DNA of 64,000 nucleotides, from the NCBI GenBank assembly GCA_039621445.1, contig CP154954.1, positions 71,743,690 through 71,807,689 on the forward strand, written 5' to 3'. Below, piece by piece: positions 24,230 to 37,300 of this stretch. The position numbers and the translations under genes were made by a program. This DNA comes from Euglena gracilis. Its lineage: Eukaryota; Euglenida; Euglenophyceae; Euglenales. Within the stretch, counting starts at the first letter, position 1. Each line of letters begins with the position of its first letter. A model generated the notes under the pieces. The model was not told the origin of the DNA. It was given only the letters and a program-made list of their open reading frames with translations, and did no database searches.

Positions 24230-24285
24230 GCCACGGGATGGGGATCACATGCAGCCGCAGCCCCACCATCCATCCGCACGTCCAG
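24230..24285 (+). pseudogene. Truncated first exon of the duplicated host gene
   Basis: 56 bp identical to 27141-27196, including the ATG (24238) and the start MGITCSRSPTIHPHVQ of the host gene at 27149. The duplication junction at 24285/24286 then cuts the exon and returns to the start of the repeat unit (CCTGCCAAGTGG). The upstream region is separated from it by the retrotransposon. Confidence 0.8.
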
Positions 24286-25345
24286 CCTGCCAAGTGGTCC
24301 CTGGAAAGGAATTTTCCTCAGTGTTACTTTGAACATTTGGGCTGATAATTGGCAACTCTGGCCATGCCACTGGTTAGGGGAGGAGGTGTCTCCCCCTCAT
24401 CCCCAAATCCCCCCTACACCAGAAGGGGGGGCCCAAATCCACCCCCCAGGGGATGACTGAATCCAAAAAAATTTGACTGCCTGCTTTTTGGTGTGCGGCC
24501 TGGGGGGTCAATTCGCCCAGGTCGGTTTCACACCCTCCTGGCAAAAGGAAAGGGGGGGCTTCCACCACACGTGGGAACGTCTCTCAGTGGCGGTTTGACA
24601 AGAAGCCTGCGTATGGTCCTCGTGCTGTGCTGTATGCTCCTGTGCTGACCTGTCCATTGGATTGCCTCTCCATCCCCGGCAATGGCCGCCCCGCCCCTGA
24701 CCGACCCAAAATGGCCCTCCGCATGGCTGTCCACAGCCCTGTCTCCGTGGGAGACACAACCCGCCTGACCCGATTCACAGCACACTGCATCACTCATGAA
24801 ATGTCTCCTCATTCGGTGGCAAGAATGGAATTGAAATAAACTCCGCAGAATACCCCCCACCCCCCAAATTAGACCACGGGTCCATTTCATGGGTCGGTTG
24901 CTGGAAAGCCTGAGGGGGGGTTCTTATTCATGGGGGGGGTCCATTTTATGGAGTTTTTCTGGAAAATCTTTGTTTTTTTGAAATTGTTCCAGGATGCCCC
25001 TTTGAGCACTGATTCTCATGTCATTTTACGTTCATAGACATAGACATGGCATCTTTTCTCGGTGAGGTCAGAGGCCATGCATGCAGTGGAGCTGTGCTAC
25101 TGATGCATGATTTTAGAAATGATTTTCCTTTCAACCTCTTCTTGTCGTGCCTTCTTTCAGGCCTTCGGCAATTCCTTTTCTACTTTCATGGGGGATCCAT
25201 TTCGTGGATTTTTGCTCGGAACGTCCAGGTCTCATTTTAGGGGGGGGGGTTTCATTTTTTGGGGGTTTATTTTTTTCAATAAAAAGGGATTTTTAATGGT
25301 TTGACGTCAGAGTGACCCATTTTTTTTAGTCGGGTCGTTTGACTA

Positions 25346-25793
25346 GGGGATGCCCACCCCGCAGTGCCGGCACTGCGTGGCACTGCGTGGCACTGCGGGC
25401 CGTTTAACCTGTATGCAAGCACCTTCAATGATGTGGCGCTATGTAGGCATTTTTATGGTCATTGTTCGACATTTCTAGCCAGATGTGGTCAAATTGGCCC
25501 AAAAAGGCAAAAAGTTGCACAAAACAACCAGAATTGCCCTTGATGGCCCGAAAATTCCAATGTTGCAAAAACTAGGTTTAACGGCCCGCAGTGCCACGCA
25601 GTGCACGCAGTGCCACGCAGTGCACGCAGTGCCACGCAGTGTCACGCAGTGCACGCAGTGCCACGCAGTGCCACACGCAGTGCCGCACGCAGTGCCACGC
25701 AGTGCCATGCAGTGCCACACGCAGTGCCGCACGCAGTGCCACGCAGTGCCATGCAGTGCCACGCAGTGCCGGCACTGCGGGGTGGGCATCCCC
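25346..25793. mobile_element. MITE family C, copy 2
   Basis: Same TIRs and TA flanks as 14609-15036. It differs mainly in the number and order of GCAGTGC units in the array (CACACGCAGTGCCGCACGCA phrases occur twice here). Confidence 0.88.
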
Positions 25794-26763
25794 TATCCGA
25801 AATATCGGTGCCTGGCTCTGATGAGTATTTTGAACCCCCCCCCCCAAACATCGGTTCCCTCCAGCGGATCAACCAGACCTAGTTTATCACATCTTCAAAC
25901 TTCATCACATCCTCCTTATGAAACTTTGCCTCCATATCTCCCGCAATCTCAATTGCACCTTGGGCCTATCTTAACCCTGAAATCAACTTTCTTTCAAATT
26001 TGTGGTCTTAGGGTTCACTTTCATGAAAGCTGCAGTCGCCCAAGGTTTATTCAGCAGGGGGAAGTCCCAAGTTCTTTAATTTGACCTTTTATTTTAATTT
26101 TGACCTTTTTATTGTTTTTTGCAAGTTTTTTTCCCCCAGTCGATTTATTGACTTTCTGTTGGGCAATTATTTTGTTTGGGTTTTTACCAGATTTGCTGAC
26201 GTTAGGATTTTTTACCGTTTCGTTTTTTTGGGTGGGGTCCAGTTTGACCCAGTTCCTGCTCAGTTGCAGCTGGGACTGCAATAGGGTTGAGCAGGGATTG
26301 ATGGGAAGTTCTTCAGTTTTGTGGTGGGGGGGGGTCCGACCCCCCCTCCTTGACAGCTTCCAAAAACAGCGAATTTTTTTCTTTTGGCACTGCGTCCTGG
26401 AAAATGAGCAAAAAAATGCCCTTTTCCTCACTTTTGAGCATATTGCCCATTTATTGATGTTTTGGTGTTTTCCACAAGAAAATTGTTCAAAAAATTTCAA
26501 AAAATGAGCATTTTGAATTTATTTTCACCGAAAAATCAGAGATTTTCGACCAATCTTGGCCTGGTATTCCGCCCTTTGCCCCTCCATAAAACCGAAAATT
26601 TTCCCGGCCCCCTTCAGTTTCGAGGTAGGGGGGGGGAGTCCGACCCCCCTCCGTGTTGGGAGGGGGGGGGTCCGGACCCCCCCCCAAGGCATCCCTGGGG
26701 TTGAGCCAGCCCAAAAATTTCCGGACTCCCTTTGCCTGAACCCCATCCTTCTTGGCACCGTTG

Positions 26764-27036
26764 TGTTAGGGTTAAGGGTAGAATTAGGGTTAGGGTTAGG
26801 TTTAGGATTAGGGTCAGGGCCAGGTCAGGATTGGGGTCAGAGTCAGGTTAGGATTAGGGTCAGAGTCAGGTTAGGGTTAGGGTCAGGGTCAGGGTTAGGA
26901 TTAGGGTCAGGGTCAGGGTTAGGATTAGGGTCAGGGTCAGGGTTAGGGTTAGAGTTCTGGGTCAGGGTTGGTGTGGGGTTAGATTCAGGGTTAGGGTCAG
27001 GATGAGGGTCAGGGTCAGGGTTAGGGTAACCGTGAC
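26764..27036. repeat. Degenerate TTAGGG / TCAGGG array, copy 2
   Basis: Duplicate of the 15.8-16.07 kb array, with different numbers of TTAGGG and TCAGGG units. Confidence 0.85.
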
Positions 27037-27148
27037 TGTAACCCAAAACCGTTTTTTTTGGATCTGCCTGAAACATGGAGTCTTCCGTCACAACGTTCTT
27101 GGCTTTGCTGCTCAGCGTTCTTCCCACCCCTCCCTTTGCGGCCACGGG

Positions 27149-29057
<1,909 letters not shown>

Positions 29058-31950
29058 GTGAAGGAGAACGTGCCCAGCGCCTGCTGCTTTTTTTGGACAA
29101 AAGAAGAAATGGTTCTAATACACCTGTAAAAGAACAAATGCCCAGAAATGGCCAAAAATGGTGGTTTTTTTGGTTTTGTTTGTAGTCCCCCCTCTACACA
29201 TGACTACATGACTTTTCTATGCAAGGCTGCTGATCCCATTGACTTTGGCCCCAGCCCCAGCAGACGCGGAAGACGACATCGAAGAGCTTACATTGACGTG
29301 AGGTGTGAAAGCGATTTGTCCGGTCATTTTCTTCCCGCAGCCCGCCGGAATTGCTACTGCTGGCTGGAACACCCCGTGGTGGGTTCTGGGGGGGGAGGCA
29401 GTTGGATGGCAGCTGGACTTGGCAGAAGCCCAAAAATAGTAAAAGGCTATCCAAGTCCAGCTATTTGATATGTTTCGGGAAAAATTGGGAGGTGAAACAC
29501 CAAAAAGATTTCTAAAGCGGCATTTTTGGTCATTGTCCAAAGTTTGTCCCCCTTGTCCAAAGTTTTCGGCGCTTTGTGCCAAAATGTTTTCGGTCCAGCC
29601 TGGCTTTACCAGATTGAACCCAACTTTATTTTGGCGGACTCCCCCCGGCAGAGTGTTGGTTTTGTGGGGGGGGGGATCAGACTGGAGGGGGGTTTGGGGC
29701 TCCCTGGGAACAAAAAAAAATCTTCGCGCTTCGTGCCGGGGAAGATGAATTTTGGTATGGGTTGGCCGATTTTTCAAGAAAAAGTGTGCGCAGGCCCATT
29801 TTTTTATACAGGGGGCATCAGATCCCTCCCCTCAGGGGGTACAGACCACCCTTCTCTCTTCCCTGCTCACTTAAGCTTGGGGAGATGCTGGCTGGAATAA
29901 AAGGTGATAGCTGGCTGGACCCCCACCCCCCAGGTTGGGTCTGGCCATTAAGATAACCCTTTTGTCGTAATTTTGATGATATTGGGAAATATCTGCATGC
30001 GTGAACCAAGACCAGAATTGGCCATCGTCTCTCATTTTTGAATGCATGCATAACACATACAGACGAGGCGCAAAATTGAACCCCTCATAAATGATAAACC
30101 CCCATAATATATTTAAAGCCCCCCAAGTAATGTACCCAAGTAATATACCCCCCCCCCCTGGCCTGGGACTTCACCTGCCTAAAGAAAAAACCTCCCCCTG
30201 CCTCACCCCTGAGCAATGAGCAATGGTGGAAAATGATTAATTTGTCTCCGAAGCAGCTATTTTGGCAAATTGAGTGGCCCAAAAAATTGAGGCATTATCA
30301 ACATACAATGCATGAACTGGCAAACACACGGAAGGTCCGGAAAATATGTCAATAGATGCTTTTTGGGTGGTCTTTTTTTTGAGTTTGAAAACTTTGCCCA
30401 AGTAACATACCCTCAAATAATATACCCCCCAAATCTCGACTTCAGATCCCCAAAAATAGTAATCCACTCTCCCCCAAATAATACCTCCCGGGGTATCATT
30501 TTTTCGCCCGAAGTTCCGGGGGGGGGTGTGGGGGGCAATGTCTCCCCAACAGTTTTCGAATTTTCCGAAGTCCCGTAGGACCCCAAAAAAGCACCCCAAG
30601 CCCCCCTGTGCGGTCGTTTATTGAACTTTTTCATGAAATTTGGCATTTTTGGAGGCAGAAAAATCGAATTTTTTTTCATAATTTATGGTCAGAAATGATG
30701 TTTTTTAACCCACATTTTCAGGGCAAAATCCTCGAAAATTGTGGAGGGGGGTCTTATCTCGGTCGGTGAAGTCTCGAAGTCCCTGAGGGGGGTGAGTATT
30801 ATTTGGGGGAGGGTTTATGTCAGCAACATACTAAATAATATATTATATTTCACCATAACAGCATTATAATATCCAACATCCAATAATATGCAAGGGTATA
30901 CAATAATGATGCACTGTATTATCATATTTTGCACTTTAATATACAAAATGTCACCTGGGGTGGGTTGCAATCATGTTTGTTGTGTGTATGCAGAGGAAAA
31001 ATTTTCACAGTGCAGTTTTTTTTTTGATAATTTCAACATTTTTCCTTTTTTGGGCTTTATGCGGTGTTTTTTTAATTTATTTTTTTCTTTGAAGTCTCTG
31101 TTTGCAGTATTTTTCTGGGCAAATACTGCACACAACAAGTTTTGTCGATCTTTTTTTGCATTTCTTTCAAATCCTTCACTCGTATTCTTTTTTGGAATGA
31201 AGTGGAATATTGAAAGCCCTTCACAATAGCAGAATTTTGTACATTTTTAAACCTCCCAAATGTAGAGTAGTGTGTTACTCTAAAGGAGTTTTCATTGTAT
31301 GTGTAGTTTTTTTTTGAAATGCTATGCAATTTATGCTTTTTCAATTCCGTTTCATGCATTTTTTTCTGCACACCTGCAGCCACCAAAGCTTCGAATTTTT
31401 TGTCATTTTTGAATTTTCTGTCCAATAAAGTTACATATTTTATGGGTTCAGAACGTTGCCGAAATTTGAGCAATCATGGGTTTATTCATCTTTGTTTCAC
31501 CCTGATCCCCCAAATTGCATAAAACCGAGCTTGCGTTTTTTTGTGGTGTATTTTTGTCTGTTTTTTTTGCTTTTTGTGTCGAGGGTCAATGTCCCCCCCC
31601 GCCACCCACCCTACCCACCATCCTGTTTCCACCGAAGGAGAAGTAGCAGCAGGAGCCGCAACAGGGGGTGTTCATTAAACCAGGGCGGTTGTGAAAGAAG
31701 TGTTGACCATAGATACTCGAAATTTTGCTCAAATCGAGCAGACCAAAAATGCGACTTTATGCTGCTTTTCATTGCAGAATCTCATGCAAGGTGGCCAAAA
31801 ATAATTGCAAGCAACTCAAAATTTTCAGCTTTTCAGGATACGGATGCTTTTCAGTCCTCACTTTCTCAGACCACCTCTTGTCGCAGGCCTCGATGGTGTC
31901 CCATCCCTGAGCTTCAGATACGCCCCCTGTTCCGCCGACCCGAGCAGGCA
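29058..31950. other. Repeat-rich stretch, no gene recognised
   Basis: Contains a perfect small hairpin AGCTGGACTTGG / CCAAGTCCAGCT (about 29411-29463). Between 30085 and 30820 repeated CCCAAATAATA and CCCAAGTAATA phrases begin with ATAAACCCCC and end with GGGTTTAT, a possible MITE with weak TIRs. 31000-31500 is AT-rich. No supportable exon. Confidence 0.4.
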
Positions 31951-31954
31951 CCTA

Positions 31955-32215
31955 CGGCCAACCAGGGCCGACCAGGGCCGACCAGGGCCGACCAGGGCCG
32001 ACGTTGATTTTCAGGAACCCGGAGGTGGGGGTTCCGACCAGGGCCGACCAGGACCGACCAGAGCCGACTTGCATGTGGTTGGCCGACCGAAGGAGAATCA
32101 GGTACCTATGCCGACCGCAGCTGACTGCAGCCGACCGCAGCCGACCGCGGCTGACCGCGGGTTTCAGGACTGTCATAGGTGGGGTGCCGACCGCAGCCGA
32201 CCGCAGCCGACCGCA
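31955..32215. repeat. GACCAGGGCC and CCGACCGCAG short tandem repeats
   Basis: About five units of GACCAGGGCC, a spacer, two more units, then about eight units of GACCGCAGCC. A second GACCAGGGCC block lies at 44619-44670. Confidence 0.85.
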
Positions 32216-32254
32216 AATTTTTTTTCTAGTTGATGTCAATTTTTCAGTGAGAAT

Positions 32255-33029
32255 GAGGAATTAGGCTCATTTTTATCCCAGATGTTGAGATTTTGTCCCC
32301 TTTTGGCCCATTTGTCACCATAATTCACCCATTTTGACCCATTTTGACAATTTTTGGCCACTTTTTGCCCACTTCTTGTAATTTTGGGCCATTTTGTCCA
32401 GCTCTTGGGCCATTTTGGGCCATTTTTGACCATTTAAAGCCATTTTCGACCTTTTCTTTCGTTATTTTTGCCATTTTTTGGTCTCTTTTTGGTCCAATTT
32501 GACATTTTGAGCATTTTGCGCCAGTTTGTTGCCAAAAGTGAACAAAAGCTGCTAAAGTGACCCAAATTGGCCAAAAGCAGGCCATTTTTGGCTTTTTTGG
32601 ACCACTCTGGGCATTTTTTTTTGTTATTTTTGCCTGCTTTGGAACTTTTGGCCATTTAATTACAACACAAAGAAATAAACCAGTTTTTTTTTTTTTTTTT
32701 TTTTTTTTTTGCCATTTTTAGGCCATTTTTAGGTCACGTTTGACTGCTCTTGAAGTCAAAAGCAACAAAAAGACGTTTAAAGTGGCCTGAAAGTGGCCAG
32801 AAGTGGGTGAAAATGGCCAAAAGCAGAGAAAAGTGGTCCAAAGTGGGCAAAAGAGGCCAAAAGTGGTCAAAAGAGGTCAAAGCAAAGCAAAAGCTGGCCA
32901 AAAGCAGCCAAAGCACAGCAAAAATTGGGCAAAAGCAGCAAAAGTGACCAAAAGAAAGCAAAAGGCAGGAAATAATGGGCAAAGGCAGCAAAAATCGACC
33001 AAAAGTCGTCAACAGTGGCCAAAAGCAGT
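32255..33029. repeat. Large foldback low-complexity array TTTTGGCCA / TGGCCAAAA
   Basis: The left half (32255-32670) is rich in TTTTGGCCATTTTTG phrases. After a T run at 32682-32710 the right half (32760-33029) carries the reverse complement, GTGGCCAAAAGC phrases. Element E2 is inserted in the right half: the same phrases resume at 44105. Confidence 0.8.
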
Positions 33030-33034
33030 CCAAA
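33030..33034. repeat. E2 target-site duplication, left (CCAAA)
   Basis: CCAAA directly left of the E2 TIR. The identical 5-mer follows the right TIR at 44105-44109. Confidence 0.85.
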
Positions 33035-33082
33035 CTTGGAGGCGTAAATTGCCAAAAATTTTAACCCCTCCGAAACGGAAAA

Positions 33083-33514
33083 GGAAGCGGAAAACCGCTT
33101 CCAAAAATGGCCTGTTTTTTTTGAAGGTTTTAGAAGAGGTCCCGATTCCGGCCATTCCTGATGGACGTTTGGCTAGCAATAACGGAGTCCTATCACTCCA
33201 AAACAGACCCGAAACACCACTTTTATTTTCAAATTAAGTGCAAATGAGCCAAAACCCTACAGAAATTTGAAAACAAACAGTAAAGAGCAGAAACACACCT
33301 GATGTACGGTGCCGCAGGAGACAGAAGAAGGCGAAACCCCCTGCAAAAGGGGAAAAAAAGAAAAATGAAATACACGAAGCGGTAAAAATGACATTCCGCT
33401 TCAAAATCATGCACAGGTCACCAAAATCCACACAGAAAGAGGCCTGTGTAACGGAATACAAATGCAAAGTGAATAAAAATTTCCAAGAACGAAAAGGAAG
33501 CGGAAAACCACTTC
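33083..33514. repeat. E2 palindromes 1-3
   Basis: GGAAGCGGAAAACCGCTTCC at 33083-33102, a looser copy with a wide loop at 33375-33402, and one with a CACTTC arm at 33496-33514. The first lies 48 bp inside the left TIR. Confidence 0.85.
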
Positions 33515-33654
33515 AATAGAAAACAGAAAATTAAAATGCAGAATCAGGTGGAAGTATGTGCAGTTCAAACAGTCAATAATGCTGCCAATATACCATTGTT
33601 AATCATTTCGGAAGGGTGTGATGAATCAGACGAACTCAGCTGTAATCATTGGTA

Positions 33655-33824
33655 CCCCCCCCCCTAGTCGTACGACCACCCCTCATTTACGAGCCAGCAC
33701 AAATGGTATACAAATGTAAGACACGGAACAATACCTGTAATTGCAAAGTGCGTTATGGGGGTGTTACGACCCCCCCCCCCGGTCACAGGTTGCAGGAACC
33801 CGGTCGTACGACTAGGGGGGGGGG
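33655..33824. mobile_element. MITE family B (GTCGTACGAC TIR), copy 1
   Basis: A 170-bp element nested in E2: C run, then CTAGTCGTACGACC at the left and GGTCGTACGACTAG with a G run at the right, TA on both sides. The interior carries GGTCACAGGTTGCAGGAACC. Confidence 0.88.
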
Positions 33825-33892
33825 TAATAAGTTTAACTGGTACACTCCCCGGAAAACATTACAGCCAGCACAAATGGTATACAAATGATCGA

Positions 33893-33912
33893 TGAAGCGG
33901 TTTTCCGCTTCC
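33893..33912. repeat. E2 palindrome 4
   Basis: TGAAGCGGTTTTCCGCTTCC, downstream of the 3' end of the ParB-like gene. Confidence 0.9.
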
Positions 33913-34375
33913 TCAAATCAAGGTGAAGCAATTTCCTACAAATCAGGATCCCATACTGATCATTGGAATGCCAACAACACTGAACTAACTGAATGCGGAA
34001 TGTAACAGCATATGCAAAACTTGAAATACCTAACAAACGCGAATCCCTCATTAAACAGTACTGAGAAGATGTATTGTATCCCGAAGCAAAGCGTCATAAA
34101 ACCAAGCATTTTGTGGATTTGTAACTCTGTTTGTCAAAACAAAGATTACAGCTCGAACAAACCCCACAGCCCAGAGTTCCGCAGCAATGCCAACAAACAC
34201 AAATGAAAGACACGGCGAAATGGGTGGGTGTGGTGTGCGAAGGTGTGTGCATGGTTGGGGACTGGTTCTGGGTGTGGCTATGGGTCTGGTCTGGTCTGGG
34301 TCTGGGTCTCGCTTGTCCCTCCCTCGCTGGCGGCACCAGCCGCCCGCTGCCACCGCGGCCGCCGCAGCCGCCCGC

Positions 34376-37300
34376 TCACTCATCGTCCACCACCATCTCC
34401 TGGATGTTCTCCAGGGCGGACCGCTTCCGCGGCAACAGGGAGTGGCACAAACGGTATGCATAGAACACCGATAACCTTTTTGAGTAGGTGCTAATGTGTT
34501 GAAGCTCAGTGAAACCAATTTACAGCAGAATGCGAACACACTTCAACCAGTGGAAAAATTACTGACATTGGTTAATAGGGAAGCGTAAAAACGCTTCATC
34601 ATCAAACAGAAAGGTTAAATTACTGACAACTTGAAACCTGACATAATGGAACAGACATCAAAGACAATCCACCATTAGGCCTCTCCCTGTGTGTCGGGCG
34701 CTCCGGCGGTTCCGGGGACGACTCGTAGGAGTGCCGGGCAGGCTGCGAGGAGGCGGACTGCTTCCCCCGAGCGCCCTTCTTGGGCGTGTCCTTGGTCTTC
34801 TTGTCCGGCTTGTCCTTGGTCTCCTTCTCCTTCGGCTTGTCCTGGGACTCCTTGGTCTCCTTGGACTTGGACTCCTTCGGGTCCCGGCCGCCCTGCTTCG
34901 CCTGTGGATCTCCCTGCGTCGGCGCTGAGGCGGTCGTCTCCGCACCCTCCGGGATGAACCCGGAGACATTCAGGGCCACGTGGCGGATGATCCTCAGGTG
35001 GACGTCTTTGGCCACAGGGCAATAAATGGGTCAAATGGAGTTGGAACGTATGAAGTAGGAGCAAACACCAAAAAATAACGAAAGCCATTCGAAGCGGTTT
35101 TACGCTTCATCTGTGCTGATTTTAAAAAAACAGAAGGAAAACACGGAATGGAATGATATCCTCAATGAAATCGTGAAGATGTAATGAAACGACGGAACCA
35201 ACTTCATGTAAGGGGACAGCACATGAAAGAAACCATTGACCACCCTGAACCCAGACCACAGGGGGCAACCCGTCGGCCACCCGGACCTCCCGGCCGACGT
35301 CGTCCAGGCAGCGCTGCTGCACCTCCGCGTCTCCCGCCTGGAGGGTCGGCACGCCCCACAGCAGGTTGATGGCGCTCCCCGCCCGCACGGCCAGCTGGGC
35401 GGTCAACACCGCCCGGGAGCTCATCACCATCACCCAGTCGGCGGTGGCCACCTCCAGCCGCCGCAGGAACCACCAGACGACCTCCACAGGAACGAGGTGG
35501 GCAACGTCTGGTGCACCGGGGCACACTTGGAAATATCAAATAGAACCTCACAAGCGACATGAGCATTTTAAAGCAACACAATCAGTGTATTTAGCCTACC
35601 AAACGGGACATATTCAAAACCATTGGAATAAATCATTGTATCTAACCACACCAATAAAGTCGCAAACAAAGTGCAACCCGGGTCCTGGTGCATCCCCTGC
35701 AAGGTGATCTGGATGGGTTCCTACGAGGAGAGGACACGAACGATACAGACTGTGAATCGCAATAACATTTGTCATATGCATGAACTAAGAAACGCATGTA
35801 TTACTGACCTCTAAAACCACATATGAAGCGCTTTTCCGCTTCAACACAACACAAATTCAATTTTTACCTTCATATGCTTGGTCTCCGTCATGAACACCGC
35901 CAAAGCTCGTCGCGCCCACTGCCAGTCCGGGTCCGGCGTTGGCTGCGGGATGCACAGGAGGATGTCTTTGCGGGTGACCGTCCGCTCGCTCCCCATCATG
36001 ATCGACAGCCGCCCATGGGGGTCCCGCAGGTCGATGCCCGCACCCACGGCGTTCATGGGTGTCCCCCGCATCATCATGGTCCTGCCCACCTCCGCGTGCA
36101 GGCTGCCATCCAAGGCGAACTGCTGGGGCTCTACCTCCACCACCACTGCCCCCAGCTCCAGCAGGTGGAGGTCGTTCGGCCAGGCGTTGTCCGTGGACTG
36201 CATGGGCACCACGTGGATGAGGCCGGTCTTCTGCACCTCAGGATGGGCAGCCCGCTTGGCCGAGGCCCGGCCCGGCGTGGAGATCTCCTGGGTGCTGGAC
36301 ACCTCCTCCTCCGGCCTCTTGGGCTTCCCGGGGGTCGACGGTCCACGGCCAGCCAGGCTCATCCCGTGCAGGTCCAGGGTGCCGAAGATGCCACCGATTT
36401 TGACGGCGGGCTCCATCACCGGGCCGAGCAGCCGCTGCCCTCGTACAGGGGGTCGGCCCACAGCGGCGTGCGGCGTACCACCTCGATGGGCGGCCAATCC
36501 CGGGGCACAACTGTCATTGAGTGAGAGAGGGTGGGAGAGGGGTGTGCATTCAGCATTCATCCAGCATACACAGGGAGGGATGCAATCCATTCCAAGCAAA
36601 TTAACATCACCAATTTGTATATTGCCATCAAGAAGTTTGTCCCCGCACAGGGGGCCTCAGGCGACCACCTCCATTTCACTCTGGTCATCGGCACCTTGAT
36701 GTGCTCCGGCTGCAGGGCAGTCTCCAGCGCGGCCACCTGCGCCAGGTCCTCTGCAAAAAGACACACGAAAGTGAGGAAGTGAAGCGTTTTTCCGCTTCAT
36801 GATTCATAATGAACTGAAATATGAGTCCTAAAAACAGTTGTTATGAAAGTGTTAGTCAACTCAATTCAGACAGTCATGCATTAAGCTTCCATATGGCAAA
36901 ACAGTGCATACTCCTTGAAGGGTGAAGAACGTCGGCATCCAGCTCCGGGTGCTGCAGCAGCCACATCCAGGTCCTCCGGCGCACCAGCTTGGCCGTCTCC
37001 TGCCTGGCAGCAGACCACATTTCATTAATACGAAGAAAGGAAGAAAGCACCATAAAAAATGACATCATGTGCAAATGAAGCGGAAACACACTTCTTATTA
37101 CAAAAAATGAAAATTTCCTTTTGATTGCAGAGTACGCAGACAACCAATTTCCATTATTGTTCACCAAAATTGTGAAGCCTGGACCAAACACTGGGTGGTG
37201 GGCTTGGCCTTCTCGTCCAACATCACCTGGGCCAGCTCCGCGTAGTCGTCCGGATGGTGGATGGCCTCCAGGCACTTGAACGTGTGTGGGGACACACGGT

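Larger units (their letters stand above)
24286..27140. repeat. Tandem duplication, copy 2 (empty-site copy)
   Basis: Matches 13539-16175 with scattered substitutions, small homopolymer differences and about 205 extra bp (25959-26163). The similarity continues past 27140 into 27141-27196, which in copy 1 lies beyond the retrotransposon. The end carries the single, uninterrupted 18-bp target sequence at 27123-27140. Confidence 0.95.

Noticed and set aside
13539-27140. LTR retrotransposon bounded by 2.6-2.9 kb LTRs
   Set aside because: The internal ORFs are APE-RT-RNase H of non-LTR type, the second repeat holds the undisturbed target sequence, and the repeats extend past the insertion point.
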